DNA of 46,450 nucleotides from Bacteroidota bacterium (GTDB lineage Bacteria; Bacteroidota; Bacteroidia; Cytophagales; Cyclobacteriaceae), in the NCBI GenBank assembly GCA_022567155.1, contig JADFHN010000027.1, positions 1 to 46,450 of the forward strand, read 5' to 3'. Below the pieces are notes generated by a model. It did no database searches and had not been told where the DNA came from. It saw only the letters and a program-made list of their open reading frames with translations. Positions 27,498-35,322 of the stretch are shown here, piece after piece. The translations under genes were made by a program, and so were the position numbers. How positions within the stretch are numbered: position 1 is the first letter of the stretch; every line of letters begins with the position of its first letter.

Positions 27498-29039
27498 ATG
27501 AATAAACATGTAAGGGTGCGGTTTGCCCCCAGCCCGACCGGACCACTGCACATCGGTGGTTTACGGACGGCTTTATACAATTTTCTTTTTGCAAGAAAAC
27601 ACCAGGGTACGTTCGTACTCCGGATTGAAGATACGGACCGTAGCAGGTATGTGCCAGGTGCTGAAGAATATATTATTAACTCATTGGAATGGTGCGGATT
27701 AATACCCGATGAAAGCCCTGACCGGGGAGGAGATTTTGGCCCGTACAGGCAATCAGAACGGAAGGAGCACTATGCCGGATTTGCCCGGGAGTTGGTGGAA
27801 AATGGGCATGCTTATTATGCCTTTGATACACCTGAAGAACTGGAGAAAGCAAGAAAGCGCCTGCATAATGATAAAGGGATACCTTTTCAATACAATGCAT
27901 TTACCCGCCCGCAGATGAAAAACAGCCTGACAATGTCAGAAGAAGAAACAACTGCACTGCTTGCTTCACAAGCTCCTTTTGTTGTCAGACTGAAGGTGCC
28001 TGAAAATGAAAAAGTTGAACTTCATGATCTGATCCGGGGTATTGTAACGGTCAGAACGGAAGAGATAGATGACAAGATACTCATGAAATCAGACGGCATG
28101 CCTACCTACCACATGGCTAATGTTGTAGATGACCATCTGATGCAGATCACCCATGTGATCCGGGGTGAAGAGTGGCTGCCATCTACACCGCTTCATGTAT
28201 TGATATACCAGTATCTGGGATGGGAAAATACCATGCCTGAATTTGCCCATTTACCGTTACTGCTAAAACCAGAAGGGAAAGGGAAACTGAGTAAAAGAGA
28301 CGGATTAAAACATGGCTATCCGGTATTTCCCCTGGAATGGGATGATCCGCAATCAGGAGAGACACTGACAGGATTTAAAGAATCAGGATACCTGCCGGAT
28401 GCATTTATTAATTTTCTTGCATTACTGGGTTGGAATCCGGGAACCGAACAGGAGATATTTTCACTGGAGGAGCTGTCACAAGCTTTTTCGATCGACCGGA
28501 TCGGAAAAGGGGGCGCTAAGTTTGATATTAATAAAGCAAAATGGTTCAACCAGCAGTATCTTAAAATTAAATCCACACAAGAACTTGCCGGATACCTGAA
28601 CGCATCCCTGACCAGCGAAGGTGTTGAATTTCCCGGGGATAAAGCCGGGCAGGTGGCCGACGTCATGCGTGACCGCATCACTTTCCCGGACGATATCTGG
28701 CTGAAAGGCCAATTTTTCTTGAAACAGCCTGCTGAATACAACGAAAAAGTGGTCCGTGAAAAGTGGACCCGTGAAAACGTGCAGGTGTTATCAGACTATG
28801 CCGGTGCGCTGACTAAGCTTGAAACGGTGAGTGAAGAAAAAGCAAAAGGAACCCTCGAGGCAATTTTGGAGTTAAATAAGGTAGCAATAGGCAAAGTGAT
28901 GCAGGCACTCAGGGTGGCTCTCACCGGCGAAGGAGGGGGCCCTGACCTGATGCGGATCATTTCGATTCTGGGCCCTTCAGAGTGCAGTAATCGTTTAAGA
29001 ACGGCTATTGAAATACTTGATGATCATGTAAAAGATTAG
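27498..29039 (+). CDS. gltX: glutamyl-tRNA synthetase
   Basis: The 513-residue class I aminoacyl-tRNA synthetase attaches glutamate to tRNA-Glu in the cytoplasm. The HIGH motif is at residues 18-21 (PSPTGPLHIGG). The KMSKS-like motif KLSKRDG is near 263-269. GPYRQSER and GEEWLPSTPLHVL are also present. The C-terminal alpha-helical anticodon-binding region ends normally. The size is usual for the Bacteroidota enzyme. A small conserved gene follows nine bases later. Confidence 0.96.
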   Translation: MNKHVRVRFAPSPTGPLHIGGLRTALYNFLFARKHQGTFVLRIEDTDRSRYVPGAEEYIINSLEWCGLIPDESPDRGGDFGPYRQSERKEHYAGFARELVENGHAYYAFDTPEELEKARKRLHNDKGIPFQYNAFTRPQMKNSLTMSEEETTALLASQAPFVVRLKVPENEKVELHDLIRGIVTVRTEEIDDKILMKSDGMPTYHMANVVDDHLMQITHVIRGEEWLPSTPLHVLIYQYLGWENTMPEFAHLPLLLKPEGKGKLSKRDGLKHGYPVFPLEWDDPQSGETLTGFKESGYLPDAFINFLALLGWNPGTEQEIFSLEELSQAFSIDRIGKGGAKFDINKAKWFNQQYLKIKSTQELAGYLNASLTSEGVEFPGDKAGQVADVMRDRITFPDDIWLKGQFFLKQPAEYNEKVVREKWTRENVQVLSDYAGALTKLETVSEEKAKGTLEAILELNKVAIGKVMQALRVALTGEGGGPDLMRIISILGPSECSNRLRTAIEILDDHVKD

Positions 29040-29047
29040 TAACAGGT

Positions 29048-29260
29048 ATGACAAAACAAAAAAATAAAAAAAAAGAGGTAAAACCTCATGTAAATCCGAA
29101 GTTAGAAGGGTTTGAAGTTAAAATTAACACGTTCGGTGAGATAAAAAGCAACCTGGATATTGATAACATCAATGCCTTTCTGAATAAAGAAGTGGAGGAT
29201 AAAAAACTGGTGGACCGTGCGGATTATGAAGAGTTGAAGAAGAACGCTGAAGATGGATAA
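29048..29260 (+). CDS. small basic/acidic protein of unknown function after gltX
   Basis: This 70-residue protein has a Lys-rich start (MTKQKNKKKEVKPH) and a more acidic second half (INAFLNKEVEDKKLVDRADYEELKKN). It lies eight bases after gltX on the same strand, so it is likely cotranscribed. I recognise no domain. Balanced amino-acid use and tight spacing argue for a real gene. It may be a conserved Bacteroidota protein, but I cannot confirm that here. Confidence 0.65.
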   Translation: MTKQKNKKKEVKPHVNPKLEGFEVKINTFGEIKSNLDIDNINAFLNKEVEDKKLVDRADYEELKKNAEDG

Positions 29261-29299
29261 GTTTATTTATGTAACAAAAACGGTGTTTAAGGGTTATTC

Positions 29300-29531
29300 G
29301 GGTAATTTCATCTCTTTCAACAACTTCGATATCATGGTCACTGCGCAGTTCTTCGAGTTTTTCACCAAAGTTTTTAATCCAATTAAAAACAGTCACATGG
29401 CTGACGTTTAGAAAACGACCAATTGAGCGAAATCCTAACCCTTCTACATACAGGATTAATGCATCTCGTTTTAGTTTATCCGGTTTACGTATCGCCTGCA
29501 TGTAAACAGGGTATAACAGTACGACATCCAT
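29300..29531 (-). pseudogene. fragment of an IS1-family transposase
   Basis: The frame encodes the helix-turn-helix portion of an IS1-type transposase: LYVEGLGFRSIGRFLNVSHVTVFNWIKNFGEKLEEL by parts, then VVERDE, the place where the DDE catalytic domain begins. The zinc-finger start is missing and the DDE domain is absent. After VVERDE the frame runs antisense to the gltX partner gene without family similarity. This is a truncated relic just in front of the oxidoreductase locus. Confidence 0.6.
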
Positions 29532-29575
29532 GATAATTTACTACATTAATTTATCACCATGCATGATTTTTATCA

Positions 29576-29606
29576 TTTCTACCTGCCGGGCAGTTGTATA
29601 TTTTTG
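29576..29606 (+). promoter_or_regulatory. promoter of the 2-oxoacid:ferredoxin oxidoreductase locus
   Basis: TTTC at 29576-29579, a 19-base spacer and TATTTTTG at 29599-29606 fit the Bacteroidota promoter with a perfect -7 element. A start about seven bases later leaves only a very short leader for the ATG at 29622. The ATG at 29649 is an alternative start. Confidence 0.45.
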
Positions 29607-29621
29607 TAAAATAATTTCAGG

Positions 29622-30197
29622 ATGCATAACATTCAACACGGATTACCAATGATTACAGAAAGACACAACGGCACGAGCAAGAAAAGCAGACAGCAGCAAC
29701 GACTGGCCCTGATCGACGGTTCTAAAATTATCACTGAAGCATTAGTCCGGTCAGGTGCGGACGTTTTTGTTGGCTATCCGATTACCCCTTCAAACCTCTT
29801 TTACAAATATGCCGGCAAACGGTTTTCAAAGTTTTTTGCTGCTCCTGATGAAATAACGGTGCTGCAATGGATGTCCGGCTTTTCAGCAGCAGGTAGGTTG
29901 CCCGTTACGGCCACTGCTTTTCCCGGCCTTGCTCTGATGACCGAAACACTCAATATGGCTTACATGATGGAACTGCCTATGGTGCTCATCGTCACCCAGC
30001 GGCTGGTGCCCAGCACCGGATCGGCTACCACGGGAGCACAGGGCGATCTGGCATTTCTGAGCGGCATCATTTCCGGCGGGTATCCGATACCCATTTTTTG
30101 CCCCGCCAGCCTCGAGGATTGCTGGAATCTGGCAAATTCAAGTCTGCAAACAGCAATAAAATTCCGCACTCCTGTTGTACTGCTTACTTCCAAATAA
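29622..30197 (+). CDS. 2-oxoacid:ferredoxin oxidoreductase alpha subunit, N-terminal part (split gene)
   Basis: This 191-residue piece is the first pyrimidine-binding domain of an alpha subunit of the 2-oxoacid:ferredoxin oxidoreductase family, enzymes that convert 2-oxoacids and CoA to acyl-CoA while reducing ferredoxin. Motifs: IITEALVRSGADVFVGYPITP near residues 33-53, and VTQRLVPSTGSATTGAQGD. It ends in LLTSK at a TAA. The following ATG continues in the same frame with no gap (MIMTNRSFD). A single base change could have created the stop. It may be a pseudogene or a coupled split gene. The ATG at 29649 may be the true start. Confidence 0.7.
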   Translation: MHNIQHGLPMITERHNGTSKKSRQQQRLALIDGSKIITEALVRSGADVFVGYPITPSNLFYKYAGKRFSKFFAAPDEITVLQWMSGFSAAGRLPVTATAFPGLALMTETLNMAYMMELPMVLIVTQRLVPSTGSATTGAQGDLAFLSGIISGGYPIPIFCPASLEDCWNLANSSLQTAIKFRTPVVLLTSK

Positions 30198-30632
30198 ATG
30201 ATCATGACAAACCGGAGTTTTGATGTGTCAAAACTTAAAAAGCTGGAGAAGGTGGATAGAAGTGTCCGGTATTTTAAAAAACCTTATCAACCATACCAGG
30301 CAGGAGAAGACATGGTGCCCGCATTCATTCCGGTTGGGAATGACGATTATCAGGTCAGACTAAATGCTTCTACCCATGACAACGCAGGAATGATCAAAAA
30401 AGCAAATCCGGAATCGCTGACCAACACCAGACGTCTGAAGGATAAGCTGGAAAAAAGGATCGGCGAATTCACTTTTTACGAACTTGACGATGATCCGGAC
30501 GCAGACATACTGCTCATTTCCTACGGGATTACCGGCGATTCGGCGCGTGATGCTATAAAAACACTGCGAAGTCAGGGGAATAAAGTCTCACTGCTGATAA
30601 TGAAAACCTACTCCCGCTTGCTCCTGAATTGA
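30198..30632 (+). CDS. 2-oxoacid:ferredoxin oxidoreductase alpha subunit, middle part (split gene)
   Basis: This 144-residue piece continues the alpha subunit in the same frame as the previous piece, starting directly after its stop codon. The first half forms a linker (FIPVGNDDYQVRLNASTHD). The second half matches the transketolase C-terminal-like domain II (DADILLISYGITGDSARDA). It ends at SRLLLN and TGA. In another frame the sequence reads PELIRIMHRFKK, which continues the domain, so a one-base deletion near 30625 has cut this piece short. Confidence 0.65.
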   Translation: MIMTNRSFDVSKLKKLEKVDRSVRYFKKPYQPYQAGEDMVPAFIPVGNDDYQVRLNASTHDNAGMIKKANPESLTNTRRLKDKLEKRIGEFTFYELDDDPDADILLISYGITGDSARDAIKTLRSQGNKVSLLIMKTYSRLLLN

Positions 30633-30640
30633 TCCGGATA

Positions 30641-30796
30641 ATGCACAGGTTTAAAAAACTTGTTTTCGCAGAAGAAAACATATCCGGGCAAATGAAAGAA
30701 TTGATTTTTGGCAGAATTGAAAGAGAGCATATAAAATACGTAAACAAAATCGGAAGCATGATCGCTCCCACAGAAATTGCGGAGGTATTTGATTGA
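30641..30796 (+). pseudogene. 2-oxoacid:ferredoxin oxidoreductase alpha subunit, C-terminal piece after a frameshift
   Basis: A 51-codon frame (ATG at 30641) holds KKLVFAEENISGQMKELIFG and IGSMIAPTEIAEVF, matching the closing part of the alpha subunit domain II (usual style: V.EEN..GQ). It is shifted relative to the middle piece. Its TGA overlaps the ATG of the beta-gamma gene as TGATG, a coupling signal that shows this was one reading unit. Confidence 0.6.
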
Positions 30797-32031
30797 TGGA
30801 ACAACCTATGTTAACCGGCGTAAAAATGCCCTTTTGTCCGGGATGCGGCCACGGCCCTTCCGTGAAAAATATTTCGAAGGCGCAGGAACAATCCGGATTT
30901 AGTCCGCTCGATGTGATCCTGGTGAGCGATATCGGTTGCAGCGGCCTGGTGGACCCGCTTTTTGCCACCCATACCGTGCATGGCCGGTCTTCGGCGCTCG
31001 GCATGGGCATATCAATGGGATTATCGGATCCCCGCAAAAAGGTGGTGGTAATTCAGGGAGATGGTGGCGCCACCATTGGCTTGCAACACCTGCTTGAAGC
31101 TGCCAGGCGAAATGTGAATATGACACTTATCGTACTGAATAACCTGATATACGGGATGACAGGTGGCCAGGTGAGCGGCTTATCAACCTCCACATTCAAA
31201 GCTGATCGAAATATCGAAGATCATACACCTCCGTTCGACATATGTCAGCTGGCACACCAGGCAGGAGCTTCGTTCGTTGCAAGAGTAACCTCTCCGAAAC
31301 ATTTTACTGAACGGCTGACAGAAGCTTTCGGGAAACCCGGATTTTCACTGGTTGAAATTTCCAGCCTTTGCCAACCGTACGGCGCAGGCAAAATGCATGA
31401 CCTGGAATGCTGGGTTGAAGATGACATGTTGTTTAGAAACAGCAGAGAAAAATTTGAAATACATACTCACAAAACCGCTTCTCTTTTTAGCGAAAGCGAT
31501 ATCATGTATCCTGAATTTAACGAAAATGCAGTAAACCGGACCGGGGTTTTGATAGCCGGTTCGGCAGGAGACGGCGTGCAGTCGGCAGCCAGAATGTTGG
31601 CAGGCGCCGGCATACTGTCGGGGCTTTACACCACCATGAAAAGCGACTACCCCATCACAGTAGGTACAGGGTATTCAGTGGCCGAAGTCATTTTATCACG
31701 TGATAAAATCCATTACTCCGGACTGGAATCTCCCGATGTAATAATCATCGTTACCGAAGACGGGATGCTAAAAGTGAAGGATAGGATCGGAAATGATCCT
31801 ACACTTATCCTGGACAGCAAACTCCGGGATGAAAGCCATATGCATGCCACTTATACCGACTTTATTAAAACCGCAGGTAAAAAAGGAGCCGCCCTTTGTG
31901 CTATATCCTATTGGCTGGAGCAGTCTGGTACGCTTAAAATAGATGCGCTTTTGGCCGCGGCTGACAGGCACAGATATGCCGGTAAATTGAAAGCGATCAT
32001 AAGCAATTCCGTTAATCTGGCTCAGGCATGA
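30796..32031 (+). CDS. 2-oxoacid:ferredoxin oxidoreductase, fused beta and gamma subunits
   Basis: The 411-residue protein joins two parts. Residues about 1-215 are the thiamine-diphosphate-binding beta subunit: FCPGCGHGPS with CxxC, LVSDIGCSG, and the TPP motif QGDGGATIGLQHLLEAARR followed by NNLIYGMTGGQ. Residues about 245-410 are the gamma domain: TGVLIAGSAGDGVQSAARML and YPITVGTGYSVAEV. Together with the alpha pieces it makes a complete set of family domains. No 4Fe-4S ferredoxin domain is visible. I chose the ATG at 30796, which overlaps the upstream stop. The 2-oxoacid substrate (oxoglutarate, pyruvate or branched-chain) cannot be told. Confidence 0.85.
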   Translation: MEQPMLTGVKMPFCPGCGHGPSVKNISKAQEQSGFSPLDVILVSDIGCSGLVDPLFATHTVHGRSSALGMGISMGLSDPRKKVVVIQGDGGATIGLQHLLEAARRNVNMTLIVLNNLIYGMTGGQVSGLSTSTFKADRNIEDHTPPFDICQLAHQAGASFVARVTSPKHFTERLTEAFGKPGFSLVEISSLCQPYGAGKMHDLECWVEDDMLFRNSREKFEIHTHKTASLFSESDIMYPEFNENAVNRTGVLIAGSAGDGVQSAARMLAGAGILSGLYTTMKSDYPITVGTGYSVAEVILSRDKIHYSGLESPDVIIIVTEDGMLKVKDRIGNDPTLILDSKLRDESHMHATYTDFIKTAGKKGAALCAISYWLEQSGTLKIDALLAAADRHRYAGKLKAIISNSVNLAQA

Positions 32032-32064
32032 ATGTAGCCTGGATTTACATTTTATCAGCGATAT

Positions 32065-33756
32065 TCAGATTTTTTCGGTAATTGCTTCCGTAACATTAAT
32101 TATATGGTCACCAACTCTTTCGAGTGAAGCAATCAGATCGATATAGATCATGCCACTCAGGATATCGTATTCGCCTTTTTCTATCTTTTTGAGGTGTTCT
32201 CTCCGGAATTCGCTCCGTTTGGTGTTGATCTCCCTTTCTTTATTTATTGCCTCTGTTAAACTGACTTTAGCATAATCCGAATCGAGGTTCCGGTCCATGA
32301 TCTCGAAAGCCTCATCCACCAGTTTAAACTGTTCCATCAGGTTCTCCGTTTGCTGGTCGGTAAACCAGAGATTGCTTTCGTTTTTTTTCTGTATGTTTAG
32401 CGACATCTGGTAAAAGATATCTGCAATCCGCTCCAGATCATTGTTAATACTCAGTAACGACCGGATTTTTACAGATGAACTCTCACTTATATTGCCTTCG
32501 GCAACCTTAGAAAGAAAGCTGGCGATCTCTACCTCTACCCGGTCGGTTATTTCTTCGTACTTCTGGATCCTGTCCATTAATCTGTTCCTCTTCTTTTCTT
32601 TCTTTTTAACGATCAGCGTCTGCAGAAATTTCGACATTTTCGTGGTGATATTCCCGAATTTGGAAATTTCCCTGCGTGCTTCGAGAATAGAAATATCCGG
32701 CGTCTGAATTATTACATTTCCAATAAACTCCAGATGATACTCATCATCCTCGCCTGTGGACTTAACCAATTTGGTTACAATAGCGGCAATCGGCTTTACA
32801 AAACCGACTAGAAGCAGCACATTGATGATGTTGAAACTGGAGTGAAATACAGATAAGGCAATGGGTATAGACTCCGGCTGACTTGGATCCATAGGAGAAA
32901 CTCCCTGGTACTCCATCATATACATATTGATCATACTAAGAAACGGGAAAAACAGGATTACCATCCAGACCACCCCGAACATATTAAATATCAGGTGTGC
33001 CCTTGCCGCCCGCTTGGCGTGTACATTGCCAATCATCGCTGCGAGATTGGCAGTAATCGTCGTACCGATATTTTCGCCAAGAACCATGGCAGCAGCCATC
33101 TCAAATGGAATCCAGCCATTGTACGACATCACCAGTGTTAACGCCATGGCCGCACTGGACGATTGCACGAGTATGGTGATTAATGTACCTATGCCTATAA
33201 AAAGGAGGACAGAAAGTATCCCCATATCGGCATACTCTGAAAGGAATTCCAGAATCTCAGGATTAGATTTCAAATCCGGAACTGATTCTTTAAGCTCGCT
33301 TAATCCTATAAACAACAGGGAAAATCCAATCATTACTTCGCCCCATGATCTTAACTTGCTTTTGCTGGAAAATAACATGGGAAGACCAAAAGCAATAATC
33401 GGTAAGGCAAACGAGGAAATTTTCACCTTAAAACCAACTATCGAGATCAGCCAGGCGGTGATGGTAGTACCTATATTGGCGCCCATGATCACCCCGATAG
33501 ATTCTATCAGTGACAGCAGTCCGGCATTTACAAAACTTACTACCATAACAGTGGTAGCGGAGGATGACTGGATAAGGCTCGTAATCAGAAATCCTGTTAT
33601 TATACCTTTAAACCTGTTGGAGGTCATAGCTTTCAATATCTGGCGCATTTTTGAGCCGGCAACCTTCTGGATCCCTTCACTCATCACCTTCATTCCGTAG
33701 ATGAAGAATCCCAGCGCACCAATCATTGTAAGAATATCAAAAACGGAGAAATTCAT
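32065..33756 (-). CDS. Na/Pi cotransporter family protein with PhoU-like domain
   Basis: The 563-residue protein has an inner-membrane part of about nine helices with two repeated QSSSA motifs (63-66 and 199-202), the signature of sodium:phosphate symporters. A cytoplasmic PhoU-like helical domain at about 360-560 ends SLERVGDHIINVTEAI. The likely role is sodium-driven phosphate uptake or export, with PhoU control of transport. It is transcribed toward the oxidoreductase locus and divergent from the stress-protein gene. Confidence 0.9.
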   Translation of the reverse strand: MNFSVFDILTMIGALGFFIYGMKVMSEGIQKVAGSKMRQILKAMTSNRFKGIITGFLITSLIQSSSATTVMVVSFVNAGLLSLIESIGVIMGANIGTTITAWLISIVGFKVKISSFALPIIAFGLPMLFSSKSKLRSWGEVMIGFSLLFIGLSELKESVPDLKSNPEILEFLSEYADMGILSVLLFIGIGTLITILVQSSSAAMALTLVMSYNGWIPFEMAAAMVLGENIGTTITANLAAMIGNVHAKRAARAHLIFNMFGVVWMVILFFPFLSMINMYMMEYQGVSPMDPSQPESIPIALSVFHSSFNIINVLLLVGFVKPIAAIVTKLVKSTGEDDEYHLEFIGNVIIQTPDISILEARREISKFGNITTKMSKFLQTLIVKKKEKKRNRLMDRIQKYEEITDRVEVEIASFLSKVAEGNISESSSVKIRSLLSINNDLERIADIFYQMSLNIQKKNESNLWFTDQQTENLMEQFKLVDEAFEIMDRNLDSDYAKVSLTEAINKEREINTKRSEFRREHLKKIEKGEYDILSGMIYIDLIASLERVGDHIINVTEAITEKI

Positions 33757-33951
33757 TATATATCTGTGATTAAATTATTGTGTATTTAATAAATTAAGAT
33801 ACGTTTCTATATGCAAATTGAAAGGAACCACAATCAGCTCCTACCCGTTTCCCGGATAATGTTCACAATGTATTGAATTATATTTATACCTCCATATGTC
33901 CGGGCGATTTAATGCTCAACCGGGCGGGAATAAAGCTTATTCTGAAAAAAC

Positions 33952-33983
33952 TTGTAACTGGATGTAAAAAATCGCTACTTTAT
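33952..33983 (+). promoter_or_regulatory. candidate promoter for the universal stress protein gene
   Basis: TTG at 33952-33954, a 21-base spacer, and TACTTTAT at 33976-33983, a TAnnTTT core lacking the final G. The chosen ATG at 34011 is 27 bases downstream, which supports that start over the upstream 33873 one. Confidence 0.35.
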
Positions 33984-34010
33984 AAATGTATAACCAGACA
34001 AAAACCTGTT

Positions 34011-34862
34011 ATGAAAACCATTTTAGTTCCCACTGACTTTTCTGATTACGCAAACAACGCCTTGAATTTTGCTTACAACATTGCGCTAAAAACGGATACA
34101 CAAATTCAGCTTATTCATGTAATTGAAGCCTTTGATACACAGTCTTATAGTACTACCGGTACAATGGATCTTGATCCGAAAGTTGATCTTTATATGAACG
34201 AGGTAATGAAAGTAACCACAAAGCGAATGGACAATATCGTGAACGACCCTTCTTATAAGGATGTAACGATCATTTCGCATGTGCATTACGGAAAACCTTA
34301 TGAAAGCATTTCAGAAGCCATTGTACAGCACGATACCGATCTGGTAGTAATGGGCACATTGGGCAGTTCCGGGCTGGATGAACTATTTATCGGATCAAAT
34401 ACCGAAAAAGTAGTGCGTTACGCAAAATGTCCCATAATTTCTGTACCTGAAAAGGCTGCATTTACGAGTATTAAAAACATCGTCTTTGCCACCAATCTGA
34501 CGGTTGAAGACGATGCGGTCATTCAGAAACTGAAAATTACACAGAGTATCTTTGAAGCCAGATTGCACATATTATGGGTCAATACGCTGCATATTTTAAA
34601 AAATGAGGAGGAAATGAAACAAAAGCTTGAAGAATTTGCACAGCGGCATATGCTACTGAATTATTCTGTGAATGTTTCCAAAGCCATTTTTGTGGATGCC
34701 GGCATTATGAACTATGCAGATGAAATAAATGCAGATATGATCGCCATTACAACGGGAGGCAAAAAAGGCATTGCCTATCTTTTCAGCGGTAGCCTGGCAG
34801 AGGATGTAGTTAACCATTCCTGCCTGCCTGTTTGGACATACAATGTGGGGAGACAGCAGTAG
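34011..34862 (+). CDS. universal stress protein with two tandem UspA domains
   Basis: This 283-residue cytoplasmic protein starts with the typical MKTILVPTDFSDYANNAL and holds a first UspA domain (1-145) with the ATP-binding pattern MGTLGSSGLDELFIGSNTE (Gx2Gx9G). The second domain (about 150-283) ends SGSLAEDVVNHSCLPVW. Such double-domain proteins respond to stress or nutrient state. I chose the ATG at 34011 because the UspA core begins there and a promoter fits. An upstream open frame to 33873 would add 46 atypical residues. Confidence 0.88.
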   Translation: MKTILVPTDFSDYANNALNFAYNIALKTDTQIQLIHVIEAFDTQSYSTTGTMDLDPKVDLYMNEVMKVTTKRMDNIVNDPSYKDVTIISHVHYGKPYESISEAIVQHDTDLVVMGTLGSSGLDELFIGSNTEKVVRYAKCPIISVPEKAAFTSIKNIVFATNLTVEDDAVIQKLKITQSIFEARLHILWVNTLHILKNEEEMKQKLEEFAQRHMLLNYSVNVSKAIFVDAGIMNYADEINADMIAITTGGKKGIAYLFSGSLAEDVVNHSCLPVWTYNVGRQQ

Positions 34863-35322
34863 CAAACTGTTTATCCGAAACATATGCTTTAGAGGAAAAT
34901 TGGGAGTCTTCGATTGCCACACGCTCTTAGCTTAACCTTTCTCAGAGCCCCGATACATATACATCGGGACGAAGAGTCCCATTTTTGAAGAGGGTACTAT
35001 TCATTAGATTCATCGATCGGTAAGTTCCCTCTGAAAAAGGGAAATAGCGTTTTCCCGACCACGGTTCTGGAGCTTAAGACCAGATGCACCTGCTGGTATG
35101 AGGATATATGGAAGCAGAACCGATCATTGAGCAGATTGATAAGCTGTTGAATTCATAATTTTTTAAGCGTGCTTATGCTTTTTCAGGATTAGTTCCAACC
35201 TGCATGGTTCTTCTACTGTTGCCAACGCATGAAATTACATATTCTGTATTCATGATTAACATTTGCAATTTTGGCGCCTCTGTTTTTTTTTGTAAGTTGA
35301 CAAAAAACCAATTGTAAAAAGT
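34863..35322. other. 460-bp gap with a string of small hairpins
   Basis: No supported gene. Between 34949 and 35043 three short perfect stems follow one another: CCCGAT/ATCGGG (34949-34968, 8-base loop), GGGAC/GTCCC (34966-34980) and TTCCCT/AGGGAA (35025-35043). The rest contains short open frames without family matches, for example MEAEPIIEQIDKLLNS ending near 35158. These may be a terminator zone or decayed repeats. Confidence 0.5.

Noticed and set aside
30195-30200. Programmed stop-codon readthrough in the alpha subunit
   Set aside because: The sequence around the TAA shows no readthrough or selenocysteine signal, the codon is TAA, and a second frameshift lies downstream, so decay, a split gene or an error is simpler.
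32927-33700. 257-codon open frame on the plus strand
   Set aside because: It is antisense to the Na/Pi cotransporter gene, which has clear QSSSA motifs, and its translation matches no family.
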